A DNA stretch of 13,801 bases from contig SICW01000017.1 of the NCBI GenBank assembly GCA_009691355.1, positions 1-13,801 of the forward strand, read 5' to 3'. This DNA is from Candidatus Woesearchaeota archaeon (GTDB taxonomy: Archaea > Nanobdellota > Nanobdellia > SCGC-AAA011-G17 > GW2011-AR17). Below, one piece after another: positions 1-6,810 of this stretch (within the stretch, counting starts at the first letter, position 1; each line of letters starts with the position of its first letter). The translations under genes and the position numbers were made by a program. A model generated the notes under the pieces. It had not been told where the DNA came from. It saw nothing but the letters and a program-made list of their open reading frames with translations, and searched no databases.

Positions 1-1512
1 TTTTGGATCAACAATGATTTCCGGATTAATGTTTGTTTCTTTGAGAATCATTTCAAGAATATCTTTGATTAGGTAGGCTTTTTCTCCTGAGATATTGTAG
101 ACTTCTCCTGCTTCTCCTTTTTCCATTAGGAGTAAGAATGCTTCAATCATATCACGCACATCGGTAATTGCTCGTCTTGTGTCAATATTCCCAATGTAGA
201 GCTTATTTTCTTGTAATCCTTTTTCTATGAGAACAGCTTGCTTTGTAAAATCTGCACAGACATCGTTTACTTTTTTTGGACCTGTGGTGTTGAAGATACG
301 TGCACGTAGGGTTCGTATTCCATAGTTTTTGTAATATTGATAGGAAAGAAGGTCTTGCCCTACTTTACTCACACCATAAGGATGTAATGGTAGGAGGGGT
401 TGTGTTTCTTTGATTGGTACGTCCTTTTCATCAACAAAGCCATATTCTGCGCTTGAACATGCAACGAGAACTGTTGGATTAAGTTTAAGATAACGAACTG
501 CTTCGAAGATGTTAATCGTTCCCTTTATGTTTGTATCTACTGTGTATTGAGGTTCGTCTAAAGAAACAGTAGGATAGCTTTGTGCTGCTAAATGGAGAAT
601 CTTATCTGGTTTGAACTCTTCCATGACTTTGAGCACTGCTCTGTAATCTCGTACATCCAGTTCTTTAAGTTTTACTTCTTTAGGAAGCTCTTTGATGTTT
701 GTTGTAGGCCTGAAATAGGTTCCTAGGATGTTATAATTCCCTTTTTTTAAGAGAAGAGGAAGTAGGTGTTGGCCCATCATTCCACAGGCTCCTGTTACAA
801 GAACTCGTTCCATTTTACTTTGGAGAAATTCTTCACACTTTTTTAAGCGTTCTGGAGTACCCATGTCTTCCATAAATTCATTTGTTTGATAGGCATATAA
901 TCTCATTCCATGTTGAAGCATTTTAGGGTAAATTTCATTTTCAAAATTGAATATCTCTTTATCCATTAGATTGAGAACTTTAGGTTCAATGATACATAAT
1001 CCTCTGTTACTAAGATTATCTTTAGGATCTTTAGGTTCGAACTTTGTGAGGAACTGTGTTACTTTCCCTTCTGTGTTTACTCGTAATGTATCTGAGTCTT
1101 CTGGATGTTCCGTCTCATTGACATAAATAGTCATATCGGCATTATTTTGCTTATGAAACTCTAGCATGTTTGTTAAGTTTACTGTGCAAATTTGATCGCC
1201 TGAAATATAGAAGAATGGTCCGTCAATATGTTGCTTTGCAAATTTAATTGGGCCTCCACTTCCTAAGGGGTAAGGTTCGATAGAATGCTTTATAGGAATT
1301 CCAAAGTCTTTTCCATCTTTGAAGTATTCTCCTATAGCCTCTGCTTTATATCCGGACATAATTATTATTTCGGTTATTTTATTTTCTTTTCCCCATTCTA
1401 CTAATCTTTCAAGGATAGGTTTTCCAAAAATAGGGAGCATTGGTTTAGGAACATCTTTAGTAATAGGGTACAGGCGTGTTCCTTTGCCTCCTGCGTTTAT
1501 GAATAATTTCAT
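1..1512 (-). CDS. HddC-like sugar-1-phosphate nucleotidyltransferase fused to GDP-mannose-4,6-dehydratase-like SDR (3' end cut by window)
   Basis: One uninterrupted frame of 504 codons runs from ATG at 1512 to the window edge without a stop. Residues 1-232 are a nucleotidyltransferase: AGGKGTRLYP at 7-16, K23-P-M, a GD metal motif at 105-106, and MGTPERL near its end. This resembles HddC (D-glycero-alpha-D-manno-heptose 1-phosphate guanylyltransferase). Residues 234-504 are an extended SDR: nucleotide motif TGACGMMG at 240-247, SSAEYG around 353, catalytic Y379xxxK383, and RIFNTTGP. These resemble GDP-mannose 4,6-dehydratase and the GDP-heptose dehydratase DmhA. An in-frame ATG at 813 (codon 234) marks the joint; I see no Shine-Dalgarno sequence there, so a fusion is favoured over two genes. 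The start overlaps the stop of the phosphatase gene as ATGA. Inferred role: make the GDP-sugar, then start 6-deoxygenation. Substrate and nucleotide are inferred from neighbours. Confidence 0.85.
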   Translation of the reverse strand, partial: MKLFINAGGKGTRLYPITKDVPKPMLPIFGKPILERLVEWGKENKITEIIIMSGYKAEAIGEYFKDGKDFGIPIKHSIEPYPLGSGGPIKFAKQHIDGPFFYISGDQICTVNLTNMLEFHKQNNADMTIYVNETEHPEDSDTLRVNTEGKVTQFLTKFEPKDPKDNLSNRGLCIIEPKVLNLMDKEIFNFENEIYPKMLQHGMRLYAYQTNEFMEDMGTPERLKKCEEFLQSKMERVLVTGACGMMGQHLLPLLLKKGNYNILGTYFRPTTNIKELPKEVKLKELDVRDYRAVLKVMEEFKPDKILHLAAQSYPTVSLDEPQYTVDTNIKGTINIFEAVRYLKLNPTVLVACSSAEYGFVDEKDVPIKETQPLLPLHPYGVSKVGQDLLSYQYYKNYGIRTLRARIFNTTGPKKVNDVCADFTKQAVLIEKGLQENKLYIGNIDTRRAITDVRDMIEAFLLLMEKGEAGEVYNISGEKAYLIKDILEMILKETNINPEIIVDPK

Positions 1513-2051
1513 TGTAGCACGATTTCCTTTACTGCGGTATATAAATTCTGTGTAATATAATCTGGATTTTCTTTACCAGTATAATATTGCCCTTTTACTA
1601 AAATGGTTTTACATCCTGCAGCTTTTCCTGCTTTAATATCTGAACCTTTATCTCCGATAAAAAAATATTCTGAGAGGTTACTTATGTTGAGGTCTTTTTG
1701 TGCTTGTAAGATCATTCCTGGTTTTGGCTTTCTACATGAACAATCTTGCTTATACTCTTGGGTTATTCCTTTTTCTTGGTGATGTGGACAGAAATAGAAT
1801 CTTTCAATTTTGAGGTTATTTAATTTAAGGACTTCTTGAAAATAGTTGTGTAAATTTTCTACATCTACTTCAGTATATAACCCTCTTCCTATACCTGCTT
1901 GGTTTGTTATAATTATTATCTTGTAGTTATTATTGGTTAATATTTTTATAGCTTCTATGACTCCAGGAATAATATGGAAATCTTCTTTTCTATAGACATA
2001 TCCTGTATCTTCGTTAATTATCCCATCTCGGTCAAGAAAGATATATTTCAT
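1509..2051 (-). CDS. gmhB: D-glycero-D-manno-heptose 1,7-bisphosphate 7-phosphatase-like HAD enzyme
   Basis: A 180-residue HAD-superfamily phosphatase. The N-terminal FLDRDGIIN carries the nucleophile and acid/base Asp pair (D7, D9). IIITNQAGIGRG is the second motif, KPKPGM supplies the Lys, and GDKGSDIKAG is the acidic motif. A structural zinc site typical of GmhB is present: C88, H90, C104 and C106 (CPHH...CSC). The family removes the 7-phosphate from heptose 1,7-bisphosphate; histidinol-phosphatase relatives share the fold, so the substrate rests on context. I chose ATG at 2051 because it overlaps the upstream kinase stop as ATGA, the pattern used at other junctions here. An upstream in-frame ATG at 2063 would add four residues. 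The 3' end overlaps the nucleotidyltransferase start by 4 nt, so translation is likely coupled. Confidence 0.88.
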   Translation of the reverse strand: MKYIFLDRDGIINEDTGYVYRKEDFHIIPGVIEAIKILTNNNYKIIIITNQAGIGRGLYTEVDVENLHNYFQEVLKLNNLKIERFYFCPHHQEKGITQEYKQDCSCRKPKPGMILQAQKDLNISNLSEYFFIGDKGSDIKAGKAAGCKTILVKGQYYTGKENPDYITQNLYTAVKEIVLQ

Positions 2052-3064
2052 GTTTGATACCAACTCCCATTTTCTTCTGCTCGTTGAATCTTGAAAGGCA
2101 TTTGCATTTGAATGAATGGTTTGATTGCAGTTAATACTTGTTCTTTTTTCCCCTCTTTACAATAAAAATAGTACGCACCCCCACTACCGGCTCCACAGAG
2201 GCGACCACCTAATGCTCCATTTTCCATAGCTATTCTGTAAATTTCATCACGGACCATAATTTTTGCACTCAGTTTTTGTTTTAATTCCCAATCTTTGTTT
2301 AAACATTCTGCAAATTTCTCTAGATTACCTTTTTCGAGGTAATCTTTAATCTTCATAGTATTCTCTCGTTTTTCTATAAGGATATTCCTTTTCTCTTCTG
2401 GATTCTCTTTTAATTTTTTTTCTTGGTCTTTATGAATTTCTTTTCCAGAATCAGTTCTTTGAGAAAAATACACTAATAGTGAATTTTCCTCTAGTTTTTT
2501 GAGTATATCTGAAGAGATTTTAATGGGGATGACTTCTACTCTTTTATTCTTGAAAATCATAAGGTTGATTCCTCGTCCATAGGCTGCAGCCCATTGGTCT
2601 TGATATCCCCCTTCTATTTGGAGAATTTTTCTTTCAATATGGTAACTTATTTTTGCAAGTTCTTCTGCGTTTGTGAGTTCTCCTTTTTCTTTGAGAAGTG
2701 CTAAAGCTACTGCGATATTTAGTGTAGAAGATCCACCTAGACCAGATTCTTTCGGAATATTTGTGTTGATAATAATTGATTTCTTGAAGTATGGATTGAG
2801 ATAAGAAATTGTTGCCTTTATGAGGTCTAGTTTATCTCCTTCGAGACGTAAATTTTGAAGAATATTTTTTTCAGAAGTATTTGTATTTAGGTCATTATAG
2901 ATGATTGCTCTTTCTTCTATATTTGGAATTTGGCACTCAAAAAATAATGTGCTGAGTGTTGCATTTATCACGCAACCCCAGCCTATCTCTTTAGTATAAT
3001 AATCTGTGTCTCCACCATTGCCAAAGCTAATTCGTGCAGGACATTTTGTTGTGATCGTTTCCAT
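2048..3064 (-). CDS. GHMP-family sugar kinase, second divergent HddA-like copy
   Basis: A 338-residue GHMP kinase. Motif 1 is CPARISFGNGGDTDYY (8-23), motif 2 is SGLGGSST (107-114, the phosphate-binding loop, intact), and motif 3 is CGAGSGGAYYF near 290-300. Length is normal for heptose-7-phosphate kinase or L-fucokinase/mevalonate-type relatives. The family transfers phosphate from ATP to a sugar or sugar phosphate, usually at C1 for HddA. It lies between the isomerase gene (2-nt gap to its stop) and the phosphatase gene (4-nt ATGA overlap), where an HddA would be expected. A second, more HddA-like kinase begins the operon, so this copy may act on another sugar or form a heteromer. The kinase family is clear; the substrate is not. 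Confidence 0.85.
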   Translation of the reverse strand: METITTKCPARISFGNGGDTDYYTKEIGWGCVINATLSTLFFECQIPNIEERAIIYNDLNTNTSEKNILQNLRLEGDKLDLIKATISYLNPYFKKSIIINTNIPKESGLGGSSTLNIAVALALLKEKGELTNAEELAKISYHIERKILQIEGGYQDQWAAAYGRGINLMIFKNKRVEVIPIKISSDILKKLEENSLLVYFSQRTDSGKEIHKDQEKKLKENPEEKRNILIEKRENTMKIKDYLEKGNLEKFAECLNKDWELKQKLSAKIMVRDEIYRIAMENGALGGRLCGAGSGGAYYFYCKEGKKEQVLTAIKPFIQMQMPFKIQRAEENGSWYQT

Positions 3065-3066
3065 AG

Positions 3067-3657
3067 TTACTTGAATCTTTTATCTTGAAACAACTCTTTT
3101 TCCACAAGGCTGCACATAATATGACCTATTTTCATATGTGCTTCTTGAATTCTTGCAACATCTGTAGAGGGGATTTTAATGAGAAGATCCATATCTATTA
3201 AAGCCATTTTCCCGCCAGTTTTTCCTGTCCATCCAATAATTTTTGCATTGACTTTCTTTGCGGCTTCTATTGCCTTTAGAACATTTGGAGAATTTCCAGA
3301 TGTGCTAATTGCAATCACAACGTCTTTTTCTGTAACTAAAGATTCAATCTGACGTGAGAATAAATTTTCATATCCTATATCGTTTCCAATTGCGGTCATA
3401 ACAGAAGTATTTACTGTAAGTGAAAGGGCATCAAGCATAGGTCTTCCTGGCATGTATAGGTAGTTAACAAGTTCTGCCACGATATGCTGTGCATCAGCGG
3501 CACTTCCACCATTTCCAAGCATGACAACTCTTCCACCTTCTTTGTATGCTTGAATAACGAGTTCTACAACTTTCTTAATATCGGCAATATGATTATTTAC
3601 TAAGGATTGTGTCACTAAAGATGCTTCAGTTAGTTCTCTTTTTATTCGCTCTTCCAT
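3067..3657 (-). CDS. gmhA: sedoheptulose-7-phosphate isomerase (SIS domain, GmhA type)
   Basis: A 196-residue SIS-domain isomerase. MLGNGGSAADAQHIVAEL (47-63) is the phosphosugar loop and includes H58 and E62; STSGNSPN at 109-116 is the second phosphate-binding stretch. RIQEAHMKIGH near the C-terminus supplies Q171 and H179. By family knowledge, H58, E62, Q171 and H179 match the metal-binding and catalytic residues of bacterial GmhA. The reaction is D-sedoheptulose 7-phosphate to D-glycero-D-manno-heptose 7-phosphate, the committed step of heptose biosynthesis in the cytoplasm. Length is typical. The start overlaps the stop of the upstream kinase by one base (TAATG), so the two are co-translated. 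DiaA-like SIS proteins are similar in sequence, but the surrounding heptose genes favour GmhA. Confidence 0.9.
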   Translation of the reverse strand: MEERIKRELTEASLVTQSLVNNHIADIKKVVELVIQAYKEGGRVVMLGNGGSAADAQHIVAELVNYLYMPGRPMLDALSLTVNTSVMTAIGNDIGYENLFSRQIESLVTEKDVVIAISTSGNSPNVLKAIEAAKKVNAKIIGWTGKTGGKMALIDMDLLIKIPSTDVARIQEAHMKIGHIMCSLVEKELFQDKRFK

Positions 3658-4676
3658 TAGTCATTGCCTTCCCAGACTTCTAGGCCTTGATTGACAAAAG
3701 AAAAGGGAATACAGCTTACTCCTTTTTCTAAGAGTGCTTTTGAGATGACATGCTCTTTGTTCCAATCACAGAATACTAATAAGTGCCCTCCAGCACCGGA
3801 TCCTTGGATCCTTGTTGCAAGCGCTCCATTCTTCTTTGCAACTTCAGAAATGTCTTCAATTTTTGGACTTGTTATACTTGGATTGAGTTTCTTTTTTATC
3901 TGGAATGCGAGATCCATTTTTTGTGCAAAACTGGTGAGGTCATTATGCTCAAGACGGTCTTTCATATCTTGTGCTAATCCTTTTAATTGTTCTAGGATTG
4001 AAAGTTTTTCTCCTTGGCCATAATTTACTTCTTGTTCTTTGAGAATAGCTTGTGAACTTTCTACTTTTTCTCTTTTTCCAAGATATACTAGAAGAAGGTG
4101 CTTTTCTAACTCAGCAATGGTTTGTGGTTTTATTTTTACTTTGTTGACTCTGGTAAAACCATTTTCTTGAAATTCTATGAAATTGAATCCTCCAAATACA
4201 CTGGAATAGAAAGCTTGTTTTCCTCCTTGAATATCTAACTCATACTTCATGGTGTCATATGCTGTTTCTGCAATTTCGTAATCATTGAGCTTGTTTTCGT
4301 ATCTGAGTTGATTGAACACGCCGACCATGGTTACTGCTGCTGTTGCACCGTTGCCTAGACCAGAATCAGGTGGAGCTTCTGATCGAAAAGCAATTTCACA
4401 GCCATAATTTATTTTCATTCTTTTTATGACTGCTTTGATGAGGTCTTGATCACCATTATAAGCAAGATCTTTTGCATCTTTGAAAAGAAGAGAATCGTTT
4501 GTTTCTGTGGTAATAAGCTTTAATTCAGTGTTATGTGTAGGTCTTAGGCTTGCGTAGGTATACTTGTTTATTGTTGCACTGAGAACACAACCTCCATAAC
4601 GGTCAGAGTAGGATGGAATATCTGTTCCTCCACCTCCAAATTCTAGTCTAATAGGCGCCCTTGCTGTGATCCTCAT
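3657..4676 (-). CDS. hddA: D-glycero-D-manno-heptose 7-phosphate kinase-like GHMP kinase
   Basis: A 339-residue GHMP kinase, first gene of the heptose operon. APIRLEFGGGGTDIPSYSD (7-25) is the HddA-style first motif (R-x-x-FGGGGTD-x-x-x-Y), followed by YGGCVLSATINKY. Motif 3 is QGSGAGGHLLVF near the C-terminus. Expected reaction: ATP-dependent C1 phosphorylation of heptose 7-phosphate to the 1,7-bisphosphate. Oddity: the phosphate loop usually reads GLGSSSA, but here it is GLGNGAT (106-112), so the usual serines are replaced by Asn and Gly. This could mean altered kinetics, or a pseudo-kinase working with the intact second copy. ATG at 4676 lies 23 bases from a TATA box, suggesting a leaderless message. 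The symbol rests on N-terminal similarity and gene order. Confidence 0.82.
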   Translation of the reverse strand: MRITARAPIRLEFGGGGTDIPSYSDRYGGCVLSATINKYTYASLRPTHNTELKLITTETNDSLLFKDAKDLAYNGDQDLIKAVIKRMKINYGCEIAFRSEAPPDSGLGNGATAAVTMVGVFNQLRYENKLNDYEIAETAYDTMKYELDIQGGKQAFYSSVFGGFNFIEFQENGFTRVNKVKIKPQTIAELEKHLLLVYLGKREKVESSQAILKEQEVNYGQGEKLSILEQLKGLAQDMKDRLEHNDLTSFAQKMDLAFQIKKKLNPSITSPKIEDISEVAKKNGALATRIQGSGAGGHLLVFCDWNKEHVISKALLEKGVSCIPFSFVNQGLEVWEGND

Positions 4677-4698
4677 AGAGGCAATTATTCAAAATTTG

Positions 4699-4716
4699 TT
4701 TTAAAAGGTTTATGGA
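4699..4716 (-). promoter_or_regulatory. archaeal promoter (BRE + TATA box) of the heptose operon
   Basis: On the minus strand this reads TCCATAAACCTTTTAAAA. The TATA-like TTTTAAAA occupies 4699-4706, 23 bases from the ATG at 4676. Archaeal initiation about 25 bases below a TATA box would place the RNA start on or beside the ATG, so the message is probably leaderless; no Shine-Dalgarno sequence is seen before the ATG. The same 18 bases recur at 6789-6806 before the glycosyltransferase operon. Confidence 0.65.
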
Positions 4717-4726
4717 TGTGAGACCC

Positions 4727-5602
4727 CTATTTTGTAGACTCTACTCTGTCCCATCCGTCGATATAACTCTTTTTCTTTACTTTTTCTTCATATTTCAGAG
4801 AAAGCCACATGTAAAGACGTGCAAGGCAAAGTGCTTGTGTCCAGAAGAGTTCTTTTGGTGTTCGTGGATAGCTCCAGATGGGAAAAAACCCTTCTACTAT
4901 TTCATTCTTAAAGGATTTCATCTTTGGAAAATCTGGTTCGTAGATATCTAACTTTGTATGTGCTTTTGCAGTTCGTTTTCTTTGTTTTAGCCAGTCGCGA
5001 AATTCAGTAGGGTTCTTTACAAACACCTTTGCCTGTTCTGCATATTTGATTTTATATCCTTTTTTGAAAAAGTAATACGGCATAATAGAATCCTCTGCAA
5101 CATCTAGAGGAATTTCTTTTATGATTCCAGAGCGCATTGCCATAAGATAGCCAGAACATTCAAAAAACTCTTCTCTGTTTGATCTCTTGAGGCGTGTTCT
5201 GTGTGCACCTATGTCTGCAAGGAGATGGCTCCAGTATCCTAACATGGTGTTCTTTTCATTTTGTGAAACTACTCGCCCACCTACAAAACCTACTTTTGGA
5301 TCTTGAAACTTTTGGATTATTTCTGCAATTGCATTCTCATCAAGATACACATCTCCGTCGGTGAAAATAAGAATATCCCCTTTTATTTTTTTGAATAGGA
5401 GGTTTAATGCGAAGCTTTTTCCTTTTCCAGGGTCTTGAAAGTGCTTTACTCCTTTGTAACTCAAAGCAATTTTCTTAGTTTCTTCATCAGGACAGGCAAC
5501 AATAATTTCATATTTCTCTTTTGTTTTTTGAGATAGAATACTTTCTAGGCATTTTCCTATTGTTTTTTCTTCCTTAAATGCCGTTACAATTATAGAGATC
5601 AT
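4727..5602 (-). CDS. family 2 glycosyltransferase (GT-A fold)
   Basis: A 291-residue GT2 enzyme. The N-terminus MISIIVTAFKEEKTIGKCL is the nucleotide-sugar binding strand-helix. FTDGDVYLDENA (80-91) contains the DxD metal site, here D82-G-D84. AEDSIMPYYFFKKGYK is the acceptor-side ED region carrying the likely catalytic Asp, followed by the basic KQRKRTAKAHTK. No clear transmembrane segment is present, so it is probably cytoplasmic or peripheral. It starts in a 4-nt overlap (ATGA) with the upstream GT4 gene and ends 50 bases before the start of the heptose operon. Likely role: adding a sugar to a surface glycan, archaeal N-glycan or glycolipid. Donor and acceptor cannot be read from sequence; the neighbours make a GDP-heptose-type donor plausible. 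Confidence 0.88.
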   Translation of the reverse strand: MISIIVTAFKEEKTIGKCLESILSQKTKEKYEIIVACPDEETKKIALSYKGVKHFQDPGKGKSFALNLLFKKIKGDILIFTDGDVYLDENAIAEIIQKFQDPKVGFVGGRVVSQNEKNTMLGYWSHLLADIGAHRTRLKRSNREEFFECSGYLMAMRSGIIKEIPLDVAEDSIMPYYFFKKGYKIKYAEQAKVFVKNPTEFRDWLKQRKRTAKAHTKLDIYEPDFPKMKSFKNEIVEGFFPIWSYPRTPKELFWTQALCLARLYMWLSLKYEEKVKKKSYIDGWDRVESTK

Positions 5603-6768
5603 TTTCTTTGGAGTTTGTAATAGAGAGGTTCGAGGTAATTTCTTGCGATGGACTCATTGGTGAGCTCTATAGCTTTCTTGTAGTTTTCTTTTTCCATATT
5701 CTTTCGAAGTTTTGTATTCCTCATGAGTTCAAGTATCGCTTTCTTTAATCCTTCTACATCTCCATAATGATAGAGTAGACCATTTTCTGGTTTCACTAAG
5801 TATAAACTTCCTTCACAATCTGTACAAATGACTGATTTTTTCCGTGCCATTGCTTCCAATGTAACAATGCCAAAGGCTTCCCACTCACTAGAAAGGATGA
5901 AAATATCTGTTGCATCTAAGCCTTGGAGTTTTTCGTCTTCCGAAACCATTCCTAAGAAACGAACATGGTCTTCTACTTTGAGTTCTTTAGCAAGTCTTAA
6001 GCATTCTTCAAGTAAGCCATGGTCTTTTCCCATAGAAAGAAAGACTACATTTGGATATTTCTTTACAATATCTGGAAGTGCTTTGATAATATCATCTTGG
6101 CCTTTATATTTTAAAACTCTTCCGAGATTGCATAGAACTAATTTTCCCTGGAGATTATGTTTTTTGATAAATTCTTTATTGTCTATTTTTCTAAAACGCT
6201 CCTGTGGGATTCCATCTGGAACAAAGTGAATTCTGTTTTGTGATACTCCTGATTTTGTAATCCATTTCCACTGTTCTGTGTTCACTTGAATAACTCCATC
6301 GTACATCCAGTTAATTGGCATCTCTATAACTGTAAATATTTCTTTCAATGCCTTTTGCCACCAGGGATAGCTGTCTAAAGACATAAAAGGTCCGTGAGGC
6401 GTGTTGATAATAGTTGTTTTATCCCCACGCAAACGTTTGAGAATAAATGCTATGTCATACATCATAAAGCCGAAACTGTGGATGTGTAACACATCAAGAT
6501 CATATTTGAGAATAGATCTAATTACTCCTGGATTCATTTCAAGATAATACTTGTATCTCCACCACGTTTTACTTCGATGAATATGAATACCATTGATTAT
6601 CCCTTCTTTTTCTTCTAAAACTTGTTCGTCTCTTCTATCTGATGTAAAAACATGCACTTCGTGACCTAGCTTTACCATCTGGGTAGCTAAATAGAGACAG
6701 TTATTTTCTGTGCCATCTTTAAATGGGTGAAAGTATGAGAGAACATAGCCTATTTTGAGCTTCTTCAT
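5599..6768 (-). CDS. family 4 glycosyltransferase (GT-B fold)
   Basis: A 389-residue retaining GT4 glycosyltransferase. The N-terminal acceptor half starts MKKLKIGYVLSYFHPFKDGTE with the usual Gly/Thr-rich loop. The C-terminal nucleotide-sugar half includes NLGRVLKYKGQDDIIKAL (214-231), FLGMVSEDE, and the EX7E signature E297-AFGIVTL-E305. The family commonly uses GDP-mannose, UDP-sugars or similar donors at the inner face of the membrane; no transmembrane helix is seen. It is the first gene of a two-gene operon with the GT2 enzyme (ATGA overlap) and has its own TATA box 21 bases upstream. It is PimA/Alg2-like in general layout, but the exact sugar is unknown. Confidence 0.88.
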   Translation of the reverse strand: MKKLKIGYVLSYFHPFKDGTENNCLYLATQMVKLGHEVHVFTSDRRDEQVLEEKEGIINGIHIHRSKTWWRYKYYLEMNPGVIRSILKYDLDVLHIHSFGFMMYDIAFILKRLRGDKTTIINTPHGPFMSLDSYPWWQKALKEIFTVIEMPINWMYDGVIQVNTEQWKWITKSGVSQNRIHFVPDGIPQERFRKIDNKEFIKKHNLQGKLVLCNLGRVLKYKGQDDIIKALPDIVKKYPNVVFLSMGKDHGLLEECLRLAKELKVEDHVRFLGMVSEDEKLQGLDATDIFILSSEWEAFGIVTLEAMARKKSVICTDCEGSLYLVKPENGLLYHYGDVEGLKKAILELMRNTKLRKNMEKENYKKAIELTNESIARNYLEPLYYKLQRK

Positions 6769-6788
6769 AAGGCTTTTTTCTTTATTTC

Positions 6789-6806
6789 TTTTAAAAGGTT
6801 TATGGA
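6789..6806 (-). promoter_or_regulatory. archaeal promoter (BRE + TATA box) of the glycosyltransferase operon
   Basis: TTTTAAAA at 6789-6796 lies 21 bases from the ATG at 6768, within an 18-base block identical to the one before the heptose operon (4699-4716). The spacing implies a leaderless or nearly leaderless transcript. It sits in the 42-base gap after the TldE gene, so the glycosyltransferases can be transcribed independently of the protease pair. Confidence 0.62.
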
Positions 6807-6810
6807 AGCA

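Noticed and set aside
811..813. Separate dehydratase gene starting at the ATG at 811-813
   Set aside because: The upstream frame is open through it, with no stop, no ribosome site and no promoter spacing, so a fused protein is simpler.
3691..4951. Plus-strand frames opposite the kinase and GT2 genes
   Set aside because: They are antisense to genes with clear catalytic motifs; composition is cysteine- and phenylalanine-rich, as expected of shadow frames.
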